Below are positions 7,958 to 16,721 of a stretch of 64,000 bases of DNA, piece by piece. Each line of letters starts with the position of its first letter. The stretch's first letter is position 1. Below the pieces are notes generated by a model. It was given only the letters and a program-made list of their open reading frames with translations. It did not search any database and was not told where the DNA came from. The DNA is from JAFDWR01 sp038216655 (GTDB lineage: Bacteria; Armatimonadota; Fimbriimonadia; Fimbriimonadales; Fimbriimonadaceae), in the NCBI GenBank assembly GCA_038216655.1, contig JBBQPZ010000009.1:1-64000 (forward strand), given 5' to 3'. A program made the position numbers and the translations under genes.

Positions 7958-8160
7958 ACTCCGTCCGGAATCCCTCCGTCTCCAAAACAACAGACACGGC
8001 GGAGGGAACCGGCCCGAAAGGGACCTCGTCGGATAACCAGCCCCGAGCATTGAGGACAGGTTGAATTCTTCAACTTCCGGCGTCCCGGGCTCGGTTCGAA
8101 AGTGTCATTGCCCCGAGTAGGCGGGTATGGCCCTACAAAGAAAGGAAAAGCAGGAAGCGC
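7958..8160. promoter_or_regulatory. Spacer with operator-like palindrome
   Basis: A 203-base gap before the GT4 gene. It contains a compact inverted repeat GTTGAA-TTC-TTCAAC at 8060-8074, of the size of a repressor half-site pair. The GT4 ribosome-binding site AGGAAG precedes its ATG directly. Confidence 0.35.
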
Positions 8161-9384
8161 ATGTATATTTCACAGAATCTCGTCGGCAAGAGCATCGCCT
8201 TCATTGGAACCCATGTCCCGCGCCATTGCGGGATTGCGACTTTCACTGCAGACTTGGCGGGGGCGTTGGAGGCTCAATACCCCCTGACTCGCGTCACGAC
8301 CCTTGCCATCTCCGATGGCGACAACCAGTACGACTATCCATCGTCAGTTGATTTCGAGTTGCGCGACAATTTGCCTGAGAGTTATCACGCCGCAGCCAAG
8401 CATATCGAGGAGAGCGGCGTTGATCTCGTTTGCCTTCAGCACGAATTCGGAATTTTTGGCGGATCGGCGGGGGACAATATCCTCGACCTGCTGGACGCGA
8501 TCAAGGTGCCCGTGATCACGACGCTACACACCGTTTTGCGAAAGCCGAACGACGAGGAACGACGTGTGTTGATGGCAATCGCCCGACGATCAACGAAGCT
8601 GGTCGTCATGAGCCAGAAAGCGGTAGAGCTCTTGCTCTCCGTGTATGGCATCCCGAGCGGACAGATTGAACTCATCCCGCATGGCATCCCTGCGATGCCG
8701 AACGGGGACCGGCGACTCAGCAAGGAGAAGCTCGGCTTGGTCGGCCGTCGGGTCCTCCTCACATTCGGCCTGATCTCTTCCGATAAGGGGCTCGAAAACG
8801 TGGTCGAAGCTCTACCCGAGGTCGTCGCTGCTTTCCCGGACACGCTCTACGTCGTCGTCGGGCAAACCCATCCCAAGGTCAAGGAGCAGGTGGGAGAGAC
8901 CTATCGAAACCGTTTGCTGGCCAGAATCGCGGAACTCGACCTTGAGAACAACGTTCGCTTTGTTGACCAGTACGTAACCCTTGATGACCTCATGCTGTAC
9001 CTCTCAGCGGCCGACATCTACGTCACGCCGTACCTGAAGGAAGAGCAAGTCACGTCCGGCACCCTCGCGATCGCCGTCGGTTCGGGCCGGGCTACGATCT
9101 CGACTCCTTACTGGCACGCCCAAGAGATGTTGCAGTTCAATCGAGGGATTCTTGTTCCTTTCCGAGACCCCCTGTCGATTGCACGGGCCTGCCTGCGGCT
9201 CTTCTACGATCCGCAGGAGCACAGCGCCATGGAGCGTCGGGCCGGGGAGTTTGGCGAGAGCGTTCAGTGGCCCAGGATCGCCAAGCGGTACATGCGGACG
9301 TTCGAGACGGCAATCGAGGCGGGCGACGACGATGCGACGGCAAGGGTCGCGGTATCGCCCGGGAACGGCCCCACCTTAATCTAG
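8161..9384 (+). CDS. GT4 glycosyltransferase
   Basis: 407-residue GT-B enzyme. The N-terminal domain has HVPRHCGIATFTADLAGAL and LQHEFGIFGG, the linker VPVITTLHTVL, and the C-terminal donor domain IPHGIPAMP, LLTFGLISSDKGLENVVEALP, VVVGQTHP, FVDQYV, DLMLYLSAADIYVTPYLKEEQVTSGTLAIAVGSG with the nucleotide-sugar-binding EQVTSGTL region. The acceptor is unknown; the GT4 family often uses GDP-mannose or UDP-sugars. The start has a good AGGAAG ribosome-binding site. The gene follows the helical-barrel and GH130 genes in the same direction, and the three together suggest synthesis or turnover of a mannose-containing glycan. Confidence 0.92.
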   Translation: MYISQNLVGKSIAFIGTHVPRHCGIATFTADLAGALEAQYPLTRVTTLAISDGDNQYDYPSSVDFELRDNLPESYHAAAKHIEESGVDLVCLQHEFGIFGGSAGDNILDLLDAIKVPVITTLHTVLRKPNDEERRVLMAIARRSTKLVVMSQKAVELLLSVYGIPSGQIELIPHGIPAMPNGDRRLSKEKLGLVGRRVLLTFGLISSDKGLENVVEALPEVVAAFPDTLYVVVGQTHPKVKEQVGETYRNRLLARIAELDLENNVRFVDQYVTLDDLMLYLSAADIYVTPYLKEEQVTSGTLAIAVGSGRATISTPYWHAQEMLQFNRGILVPFRDPLSIARACLRLFYDPQEHSAMERRAGEFGESVQWPRIAKRYMRTFETAIEAGDDDATARVAVSPGNGPTLI

Positions 9385-9398
9385 TAACCGCACCTACC

Positions 9399-9440
9399 AA
9401 AACGGCGCGCTCCTGCGACTTTGCAAGAACGCGCCGGTTT
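9399..9440. terminator. Bidirectional terminator between convergent genes
   Basis: Inverted repeat with core CGGCGCG/CGCGCCG, extended by A/T runs with one mismatch, sits between the GT4 stop and the ccmE stop. The flanking AAA and TTT make it usable from either side. Confidence 0.65.
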
Positions 9441-9464
9441 AGTATTTGCTGATCGGGAACCGAC

Positions 9465-9839
9465 CTAGGTGCTGGCGTTCTTGGTCTCGTACTTCGACGG
9501 ACACTTGACGAGCATTTTCTCGGCGTGGAACCGGCCGCCCTCCATCGATCCAATGACGACAACCTGTTTGGCGTCGGCCAAGTTCGAGAGCGCGGGACCC
9601 GTGTAGTCGACCGGGATATTCCCGGCGCCATCGACGAGCTCGAAGCTCGCGGTAAGCCCCTTCGAGGTGCTCTGCTGAAGTGTATTCGGCTTGAGTTGGC
9701 CGATCACGTGAACGTCATGACTCGTCGGAGTCAGTTCGTTGATCTTCAGATATGGGCTCGCGCTGTTGATGAAGACCGCGGTCAGACCCGCGCCCGATCC
9801 CAACACGACGAGCGAAGTGATGATCAGTCCAAGTTTCAT
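9465..9839 (-). CDS. ccmE: CcmE haem chaperone, CxxxY variant
   Basis: 124 residues: one N-terminal TM anchor (about 3-25), then the CcmE OB-fold with VHVIGQL, ASFELVDGAGNIPVDYTGPALSNLADAKQVVVIG and GRFHAEKMLVKCPSKYE. In classical CcmE a His in HxxxY holds haem covalently. Here the equivalent residue is Cys (CPSKY), the CxxxY variant known from archaea and some delta-proteobacteria. CcmE passes haem to apocytochromes outside the membrane. It is the last gene of the multihaem operon, five bases after the preceding gene, so it is presumably dedicated to those cytochromes. Confidence 0.88.
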   Translation of the reverse strand: MKLGLIITSLVVLGSGAGLTAVFINSASPYLKINELTPTSHDVHVIGQLKPNTLQQSTSKGLTASFELVDGAGNIPVDYTGPALSNLADAKQVVVIGSMEGGRFHAEKMLVKCPSKYETKNAST

Positions 9840-9843
9840 TTTT

Positions 9844-10644
9844 CTATTCTCCGTAAACCAGTGTGCCGCCAAGGTGGCCAGCGTATGAGATTGCCAGGAA
9901 GGCACTTGTCGCGAGGATGTAGTAGACGACGCGCGCCGGGCGGCTCATCTCTTCGTGGCGGTGAACCCGCATCCCGACGAGAATGCACATCGCGACCGTG
10001 GCCCCGCCGGCGTAAAGGATGTGGTTCATCATCAAACCCTGGAAGGTCAGCTTCTTCAGCGTCATTGCCAGCAAGCCGGATGCCACTCCCGCAAAGGAGG
10101 TGACGGCGGCGAAGATGATGTTGTACCAACCCGCATATAAGAGGGTCTTGTCTTTGCGGACCATGCCGAGGAAGTCGAGCAGGAGTCCCGCAATGAACAG
10201 GGCGATCGGGAAGTGCACGATTGCCGGGTGAAAACCGTTCTTCGGGATCAGCGGCTTCTCAGGTGCCTTGGGAGGAGGAGCTCCGGCTTTAGCTCCGCTC
10301 TTGGCATCTCCCGGAAGAGTGTTCGCCGCGATCTCGTCTTTGTTGCTCGTTCCGTCTCCGTCGGAGTCTTTGGCTTCGATTGATTCGAAAAGGGCTGCGT
10401 CAGGCACGTCTTTGTGCGCCGCGGTGAGTGCGTCCTTTACATCCTTTCCAAAGGGATTGAACGTCGGATCAGCGTCCGAGACGTGGCACACATTACAGCC
10501 GGCCTTGCCGAGCGGAGAGGACTCACTGATTTTGTAGTGGCTGAGGAAAGTATCGCGGATCTCGCCGGTTGCGAGGGCGGTCGTTGCGACGACGCCCAGG
10601 CCAACTGCGAGAGCGATTCTTCCTATCAGGTTATAGCGAGTCAT
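9844..10644 (-). CDS. Monohaem cytochrome fused to DUF2231-like membrane domain
   Basis: 266 residues. A signal segment (about 8-25), then a haem module with one CNVCH site near residue 50, followed by an EF-hand-like calcium loop DSDGDGTSNKDE. A Pro/Ala/Lys linker leads to a four-helix membrane domain starting FHPAIVHFPIALFIAG, which matches DUF2231; HPxxVHFP histidines in such domains often ligate haem b. The protein could therefore move electrons between membrane and periplasm. Its N-terminal module is clearly related to the next small cytochrome at 10710. Spacing to ccmE is four bases. Confidence 0.85.
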   Translation of the reverse strand: MTRYNLIGRIALAVGLGVVATTALATGEIRDTFLSHYKISESSPLGKAGCNVCHVSDADPTFNPFGKDVKDALTAAHKDVPDAALFESIEAKDSDGDGTSNKDEIAANTLPGDAKSGAKAGAPPPKAPEKPLIPKNGFHPAIVHFPIALFIAGLLLDFLGMVRKDKTLLYAGWYNIIFAAVTSFAGVASGLLAMTLKKLTFQGLMMNHILYAGGATVAMCILVGMRVHRHEEMSRPARVVYYILATSAFLAISYAGHLGGTLVYGE

Positions 10645-10709
10645 GAGTCCTCCGTGAAAATCGGTCAGAGAGGCTGACCCGACTTGGCCGTCGGGTCAGC
10701 GTTGGGTTA

Positions 10710-11039
10710 CTAATCGGCAGCGCCAGGGTTGCGATCCTTCTTGATCTCTTCGCCGTTCTTCATGCCGTCCTTGTCGGAGTCGAGAGCCTCGACTGCCTTG
10801 AGGACATCGGTGGTGACCTTGTGTACGTTCGCCGTCTTCATGGCCGCCTTGACGTCCACGCCGTAGGGGTTCAGCTTGCCGCCACGGGCACCGGTGTGGC
10901 AGACCATACAGGCCAGCTTGCCGAGCTTGGAGTCGGGCTTAACCTTGTAATTGTCGTTGAATGTCTTGTTGAACGTACTGAGAGCGAACACCATGCCCGC
11001 GACTCCTAGTAGTGCAACTGCGCTTAATAGTCGTTTCAT
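10710..11039 (-). CDS. Small monohaem cytochrome with calcium loop
   Basis: 109 residues: signal peptide (about 1-20, ending near VFALS), one haem site CMVCH near residue 42, conserved NPYGVDVK, and a C-terminal calcium-type loop DSDKDGMKNGEE. It aligns by eye with the N-terminal half of the 9844-10644 protein (NPFGKDVK, DSDGDGTSNKDE), so the two are paralogous modules. Likely a soluble periplasmic electron carrier for the conduit. The ATG at 11039 is chosen because the signal peptide starts there. CcmF ends 11 bases upstream. Confidence 0.82.
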   Translation of the reverse strand: MKRLLSAVALLGVAGMVFALSTFNKTFNDNYKVKPDSKLGKLACMVCHTGARGGKLNPYGVDVKAAMKTANVHKVTTDVLKAVEALDSDKDGMKNGEEIKKDRNPGAAD

Positions 11040-11050
11040 TTCGATTTCTC

Positions 11051-13441
11051 CTATGCGATTTTCGCGAGCTTCCGAGTGCTGGCGGACTCTTCCTCGGATG
11101 CCGCCGAAGTCGGTGCAAGGCGTCTTCGTGAGCGACGGTTCCACGCCGCGAAGAACCCCGCAACGCCCATCAGCCCCGCTCCCAGCCAGACGAGGATCGT
11201 CAGCGGCTTGTGGAAGACTTCGAGGGGATACAGCGTAGCGCTGGTCCCGACGTCGAGCGTGACCGACTTGTCCGCGACATTCATCGCGTTCATGTCGACC
11301 ACCAAATCGGGTGCGATCTGAGCCGGAAGGTGCTTGAGATCCGTTCCTGGTTGTCCGATCTCGAGTTGTGGCAGGAAGTCTTCTGTCTTCCCGTCCGTGG
11401 TCACTTGAATCTTGGCCCCAAACTTGGTGCCGGGAGCCCCCGGCTGCCCCTGCCGATCGAGCCCGATGTACTTATAGGTACGCCCGGCGAGGTTGACCTG
11501 TTCACCCGGCTTGAGCGTGAACTCCTTGCCCATTGGGGTCGTCTGGGGCGGTCGCAATGAAATATAGACATCCTCGAAGATTCCCTTCTGGATGTGCGGC
11601 CATACCATCACGTTGGTCTGGCCATCTTCGGTGTGAACGTTGTAGAGCCCCGGGGTCGCCTCGAAGAGCTTCTTGCCCGGCTGGCTGGCCAAGGCGAACT
11701 CGAATCGGGCATGGTTGTCCCGATCCTCGACCGTCGAGGTCATCCCTTTGAAGCTGACCACATAGTCAAGAACCTGACCGGGTCGATCCGCCATGACCAT
11801 CGTCTGATCAACGCGCTCAAATCCGCGCGAGACGATCAGCCCCGTCATAAGGAGGCTCACGCCGATGTGGGTGAGGTAAGGCATCATTGCGATCTTCGAA
11901 CCACGCCACAGGAGCCCCATTCGCCACACATTGCCGACGATCGCGAAGTAGGACAGGCCGATAAGGAAGAGCAGCCAGGGAAGGCCATTCATCTTGTGGC
12001 CGAAGAAGCTGAGGATCGGGTTGAGGGTGATCTCACGATTGGCCGAGGTTGCGGCGACAATGAAGACCGTCAAGCCGGTTAGGCCGATCGCGGCGCACAA
12101 GATTGAGTAGACCTTGCCGGCGAACTCCTTCACCGAAGCCGCTTTCCACGCCGTCGTCGGCGCGACGGCCAGCAGCAACATGATCGGCACATAGAACCAG
12201 GGAATCACCTGGTGATACAGCCCCTCTTCGACGACCTTCGGAGGCTTGCCGCTCAGGGCCATGAAGAACGGGACACTCATGCCGACCGCGGTGGCCAAAC
12301 CTAGCACGGAGATCGAAATGATCCCGAGCTTCATCAGGTTGTCGCGCTTAAGCGCGCCCGGACCCTCGTCGGCCTTCGCCGCCCTTCGCTCCTGGTAGAC
12401 CCTGACACCCCAGGCAATTCCGAAGAACCCGAAGGCGCTCCCGACCAAACCGATCAATAGCTTGAGCGCGGAGCGATCCATCTCGGCAAAACTGTGCACG
12501 CTCGCGTCGGCCAGGAAACCCGACCGCGTAAGGAACGTTCCGTACATGAACGTGAGGAACGCCAGACCGGCAAGCAGCATGTTCGAGATCTGCCATTTCT
12601 TGCGCGTCGCCTGGACCAAAAGCCCATGAGTTAGGGCAACGGTAAAGCACCACGGGACGAAACTCGTGTTCTCGACCGGGTCCCACATCCAGAACCCGCC
12701 CCAACCGAGCGTCTCGTAGGCCCAGAAACCTCCCATACAGAGGCCGACGCCGACGAGGGACATCGAAACGATCGCCCAAGGGCGCATGATCGGAACCCAC
12801 TTCTCGAAGTCTCGGGTGATCAGCGCCGCAAACGACAACGCGAACAGCACGGTTAACGAGCCAAACCCCATGAAGATGGTGGGCGGATGGATCGTGACCC
12901 AGTAGTTCTGAAGCGACGGCGCCATTCCGACGCCATCCAGAGGAACGAACGGTTGCCCCTGAATTGTGTTCAGAAGGAACGGAGATTCAAAAGCGAGGAT
13001 GGCGGCGATGCAGCCGAGGAAGACGCCGCAAGCCACGCTGAACCAGCGACGGTAGATGTCGGTGTGTCGAGCCACCAGAAGAACGAAGATCGCGGAGCAC
13101 ACGCCCCAGAGTAGGAAGCTTCCCTGCTGTCCGGACCAGATACCGGCGATGCGGTAGGGGATCGCATTCTTGGAGTCGCCGTGGCCGGCGACGTATTGGT
13201 ACTCAAATCGATTGGCGATAAAGAGGACGGCAAGCGCAATAAAAGAGCCCAGTAACGAGACTGAGCCTAATGTAAGTGCCCAACTCCCAACCCGCTTGCC
13301 GCGGGTTGGGAAGAAGAGCCAAGCGATCACCGAGAGTACATACAGGGCGGTAGCCCCGAGTACAAGGTAGCTCCCCAGGCCTCCCACGAAGAGAGACCAC
13401 GTGGGAGGCTTGACGAGGCTGGGGATGGTTTCTGGGTTCAT
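11051..13441 (-). CDS. ccmF: CcmF haem lyase
   Basis: 796-residue polytopic protein with the CcmF/CcsA-type WWD signature GWGGFWMWDPVENTSFVPW near the middle, GSLLLWG-like GQQGSFLLWG and HPPTIFMGFGS. CcmF joins haem from holo-CcmE to CxxCH cysteines at the outer face of the inner membrane. It is longer than proteobacterial CcmF; the C-terminal periplasmic part (about 560-740) is large and followed by a final TM and basic tail. The ATG at 13441 has GGAGAG at good spacing. Position between cytochrome genes indicates a locus-specific maturase. ccmABCD, ccmG and ccmH are not in the window. Confidence 0.93.
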   Translation of the reverse strand: MNPETIPSLVKPPTWSLFVGGLGSYLVLGATALYVLSVIAWLFFPTRGKRVGSWALTLGSVSLLGSFIALAVLFIANRFEYQYVAGHGDSKNAIPYRIAGIWSGQQGSFLLWGVCSAIFVLLVARHTDIYRRWFSVACGVFLGCIAAILAFESPFLLNTIQGQPFVPLDGVGMAPSLQNYWVTIHPPTIFMGFGSLTVLFALSFAALITRDFEKWVPIMRPWAIVSMSLVGVGLCMGGFWAYETLGWGGFWMWDPVENTSFVPWCFTVALTHGLLVQATRKKWQISNMLLAGLAFLTFMYGTFLTRSGFLADASVHSFAEMDRSALKLLIGLVGSAFGFFGIAWGVRVYQERRAAKADEGPGALKRDNLMKLGIISISVLGLATAVGMSVPFFMALSGKPPKVVEEGLYHQVIPWFYVPIMLLLAVAPTTAWKAASVKEFAGKVYSILCAAIGLTGLTVFIVAATSANREITLNPILSFFGHKMNGLPWLLFLIGLSYFAIVGNVWRMGLLWRGSKIAMMPYLTHIGVSLLMTGLIVSRGFERVDQTMVMADRPGQVLDYVVSFKGMTSTVEDRDNHARFEFALASQPGKKLFEATPGLYNVHTEDGQTNVMVWPHIQKGIFEDVYISLRPPQTTPMGKEFTLKPGEQVNLAGRTYKYIGLDRQGQPGAPGTKFGAKIQVTTDGKTEDFLPQLEIGQPGTDLKHLPAQIAPDLVVDMNAMNVADKSVTLDVGTSATLYPLEVFHKPLTILVWLGAGLMGVAGFFAAWNRRSRRRLAPTSAASEEESASTRKLAKIA

Positions 13442-13469
13442 GGTCTCTCCATTTCTTGGCGGATCGTGA

Positions 13470-14954
13470 CTAGTTGTCTGATCCGTCAACCGGAAGGCTC
13501 TTGACCTTCTGGCGCTCTCTCTCGATGGCTGCGAACATGTCCTTGACGGCCATGCTTGAGTGGACTACGTGCGGTACGTTGATCTGGTCGAGATTCGCAT
13601 TCGCGACCGTCAGCAGGTACTTGGCGTAGTTGGCGTTGTGCACTCCATAGTCGCCGGATCTGATGATGAACCAGTAGTTGTATCGAGCCCGCTTAACTTG
13701 AATCGGAACCAAGTTTTGTGCCGGGGGTGTAAAGCCTTCGGCAGAAATAAGCGTAGTGTAATCCCAGAGGAAGTCACTACCGGGCTGACCCGGGAACGTA
13801 GTGGATGACCAAGTGGCCATTCGATTTCTCAGCGACACGAGGCTGTTGAGAATCGTGCTCTTGATCGACTCGGCCTTCGCGGTTGCGTCGGCAGTGGAGT
13901 GACAGGGCGAACAACTCAGGTCGTAGTTCGCGATGAACGTGTGCTTGCCGCCCGGCATGTGGCACTTCGAGCACTGTCCCGGAGCCGTGGCGTGGGCCGT
14001 GGTTCCATCGACCGGACCGTCGCCGACGACGCCACCGACACCCATCAGCATGTTGAACTGATTGGAGCTGTGCATCCCTGGCCGAGCGGTGCCCGTGGTC
14101 AGCGCAGAGTCGGCCGGGTTCGCACCGCGACCGTTATGGCACTCGGCACAGCTTTGATCGAAGTTCGTGAACTGACTCGGAGTCGTCCCCGGTCCAATCT
14201 GGCTAGTGTCGGTGTTGAACGTCTTGTGTCGAAGTTGCTTTTCTTCTCCGTCGGCGTTCACCTTGCCGGTCTTGCTGTGCGGGTTATGGCACGTTACGCA
14301 GTTTGCAGTATTGGGAACTAGCGACAGCGTATCATTCGCAACTTTGATGAACTGAGCGTCCGTCATCGTGTCGGGGTCGACACCCTGCTCGGTGAACTGG
14401 GCGCGCATCAGACCGCTGTGGCATACGATGCAGCGCAAGTTACGTCCGTAGGTTCCCGGATTGGACGCCACCTCTACGGGCACGTCTGTAACCAATTCGG
14501 TGTGGGCTGAGTGGTTGTACTCGTCAACCGTTGGGCCGTGGCACTGGGCGCACACGACCGCGCTGGTCGATTTCGGGAAGGTCAAAATGTTGTCCTTCGA
14601 CGGGTTGGAGGCATGGGTGCTTCCTGGCCCGTGGCATCGCTCGCAGGTCACGCCTTTGGTGGCATGAACCGTGTCCTTCCAGTGCGAGTAGATTGGATCG
14701 TCCGGATTGTTTGCTCCGCCAGTGGGAGCAAGGGACCCGCCATGACAGCTACCGGCCACACAACCGAGCGCGCCGATATACGACGCGGTCTTCTGTGCAT
14801 CCGGCAACAGGTCAAGGAAGGCCTGAGTCACGGTAGTGCCGCCGCCGCCGCCGCTGGCTGCGGGGCCACCGACGCCACCGCAACTTTGCAAGGCGAGCAG
14901 GGCCGCTCCTACCGGGACTATAGCGATTAACGGCAAAAGCCATCTTAATTTCAT
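13470..14954 (-). CDS. Octahaem c-type cytochrome, probable lipoprotein
   Basis: 494 residues with a signal segment ending in a lipobox-like LALQSC near residue 25, then a Gly/Ser/Thr-rich linker. Eight haem-attachment sites are seen: one CVAGSCH (CX4CH) and seven CXXCH (CERCH, CAQCH, CIVCH, CVTCH, CAECH, CSKCH, CSPCH), spread over residues about 65-356. The last 140 residues are haem-free and helical. Lipidation and large size suit an outer-membrane-anchored terminal or connecting cytochrome next to the barrel, but which face it occupies cannot be seen. The ATG at 14954 follows GAGGGTCC; earlier in-frame ATGs precede no signal peptide. Confidence 0.88.
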   Translation of the reverse strand: MKLRWLLPLIAIVPVGAALLALQSCGGVGGPAASGGGGGTTVTQAFLDLLPDAQKTASYIGALGCVAGSCHGGSLAPTGGANNPDDPIYSHWKDTVHATKGVTCERCHGPGSTHASNPSKDNILTFPKSTSAVVCAQCHGPTVDEYNHSAHTELVTDVPVEVASNPGTYGRNLRCIVCHSGLMRAQFTEQGVDPDTMTDAQFIKVANDTLSLVPNTANCVTCHNPHSKTGKVNADGEEKQLRHKTFNTDTSQIGPGTTPSQFTNFDQSCAECHNGRGANPADSALTTGTARPGMHSSNQFNMLMGVGGVVGDGPVDGTTAHATAPGQCSKCHMPGGKHTFIANYDLSCSPCHSTADATAKAESIKSTILNSLVSLRNRMATWSSTTFPGQPGSDFLWDYTTLISAEGFTPPAQNLVPIQVKRARYNYWFIIRSGDYGVHNANYAKYLLTVANANLDQINVPHVVHSSMAVKDMFAAIERERQKVKSLPVDGSDN

Positions 14955-14998
14955 GTTGGACCCTCGTTGTTTCCTTTCAGAAGGGGTGCTAATTTTCA

Positions 14999-16708
14999 TT
15001 AGAACCTCGTGATGTAGCGAACTTGGAAAATGTCGGCTCGGTAGCCGGCGATTTGATATTGGCGATCTTCGTACCGCCACGGTGAAGCGACCACCAACTC
15101 CAACGACTTATCGCGAGCGATATCTCGATGGTAAGTGAACGTCACCTGAGTGAGTCGGGCAATCCCCGAGACCGAGTAATTCAATGCCCCGGTGAAGACT
15201 TCCCCGGGCTTTCTGGTCCACTCCAAGCCAGCAGTTTCAGAAAGATTGTCCGGGAAGTATTGGGAGAGGTGATCGCCCGTGTCCGGGTCGACTCCTCTTG
15301 CATTGAATTTGTCGTAGGAGACTTCCGCGTAGCCAGACAGCTTTGGATTGAACTGATGGCTACCGCCGATTGACCAGTTGGACCATGCCACGTTGAAGTC
15401 ACGGCCACGGTTCTCGCGGAAGCGACTGCGGTAACCAGCGTAGAACGCAGTCTTCTCATTCCCACCCTCAATACGGGCTTGGATATCGGACTTGAAGCTC
15501 CAATAGAGCTGGCGCGGGTCCTCCGTATTCATCGTCGGTGCGCTGTTCAAGTTCTGAATCGTGCCCTTCGTGATGAAGCGTAACTGTGGGGAAATCCGAT
15601 GCCAGAACTTCCCTTCGAAGGTATTCCACTTGGGAACGTCCACGTAGCTGTGGTCAGACCGAAGTCGCTCATCCTCACGATGAACGAAGCTGAATTCCGC
15701 ACCACCGCCACGCCACGCCTGATCCAACCTCGCCGAAGAGATGAGCCTCTTCTTGGCATAGGCATTCTGGATGTTTCGCAGGTCGATGTCGTCTTGGCTC
15801 AAGAAGACCGAGAGAGTGGTCGTCGGGACCAGGTCCCAAAGGCCGGAGAAAGCCATGTGGCGGATACTGCTCGACACCATCCCCGACTGGGCGATCTTCG
15901 TGTAGGAAGCAAGCCCATTTAGGGTGACCGTCGGGCCGATCGGAAGCGTGTAGTGTCCCGTCACCGTGCTGCGAAGCGAGTTCGGCTGCTGACCGGTTCG
16001 ATCGTAGAAGCGGACGTCTGATACGGTAACTCCCGCCTGGCCTCCCAGAATGCGTCCCTCAAGACCGAGTGCATTCGTCTGGGCGAGGTAGTTGGTCGGA
16101 TCGTTAGGCGAGATGAACCCGCGCGAACGTCGCTCCGACCAGTAGCGGTAGTAAAGACCGGCATCCGGCCCTAGGGCCAGGTGGGCATTGTAGTCGTTCG
16201 ACTCGTAATGGCTCTGCGCGTGCGGCTGCCATTCGGGCTCCGAGTAGCCGTATCGCGTGACAATGCCTCGCAGATAGATTCGACCGAAGTCAAACGCCGT
16301 CTGCCCTTCGACGACGGTGTCCTGCCCGGGGGTCCCCTTCCAAGTCAAGTGCCCGAAAGGGTTTTTCTCGGTCAGGGGGCTCGTGACATTCAACTCGTAG
16401 AGAGTCAAACCTCGCGCGGGGCTCGCATATTGATTGAGTCGCGACTGAATCCCTCGCAGATCCCGCATCCCGTATCCCACGGAGATGACGTTGAAGAGTA
16501 CTCGTGGCTCCTTCTTTTCCTCTTCCTTTGCCGGTTCCTTGTCATCCGTCTTGGCGGGCGGCGTGGTAACCGGGTCTCCCTGCTTAACGGGGGGATCCTG
16601 GACCGGCTTGTCTCCACCGGCAGGTGGAGGGGCCGTCTGAGCCGAGGCGATCGAAAAGAGGATGGAGGTGGCGACCAGTCCGATCCATGTGGTTCGTAGT
16701 TTCAGCAT
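14999..16708 (-). CDS. MtrB/PioB-like outer-membrane beta-barrel
   Basis: 569 residues: signal peptide (cleavage near IASAQ), a Pro/Lys/Glu-rich periplasmic stretch (about 25-70), then continuous alternating amphipathic strands with many Tyr/Trp/Arg positions and a C-terminal Phe (RYITRF), the BAM recognition signal. The length and position between a DmsE/MtrA-type decahaem and an octahaem lipoprotein match the barrel of porin-cytochrome conduits, which insulates the cytochrome across the outer membrane. Sequence identity to MtrB or PioB cannot be judged by eye, and the N-terminal CxxC typical of MtrB is not evident. Start supported by GGAGGATGAG. Confidence 0.72.
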   Translation of the reverse strand: MLKLRTTWIGLVATSILFSIASAQTAPPPAGGDKPVQDPPVKQGDPVTTPPAKTDDKEPAKEEEKKEPRVLFNVISVGYGMRDLRGIQSRLNQYASPARGLTLYELNVTSPLTEKNPFGHLTWKGTPGQDTVVEGQTAFDFGRIYLRGIVTRYGYSEPEWQPHAQSHYESNDYNAHLALGPDAGLYYRYWSERRSRGFISPNDPTNYLAQTNALGLEGRILGGQAGVTVSDVRFYDRTGQQPNSLRSTVTGHYTLPIGPTVTLNGLASYTKIAQSGMVSSSIRHMAFSGLWDLVPTTTLSVFLSQDDIDLRNIQNAYAKKRLISSARLDQAWRGGGAEFSFVHREDERLRSDHSYVDVPKWNTFEGKFWHRISPQLRFITKGTIQNLNSAPTMNTEDPRQLYWSFKSDIQARIEGGNEKTAFYAGYRSRFRENRGRDFNVAWSNWSIGGSHQFNPKLSGYAEVSYDKFNARGVDPDTGDHLSQYFPDNLSETAGLEWTRKPGEVFTGALNYSVSGIARLTQVTFTYHRDIARDKSLELVVASPWRYEDRQYQIAGYRADIFQVRYITRF

Positions 16709-16721
16709 TTCTCATCCTCCT

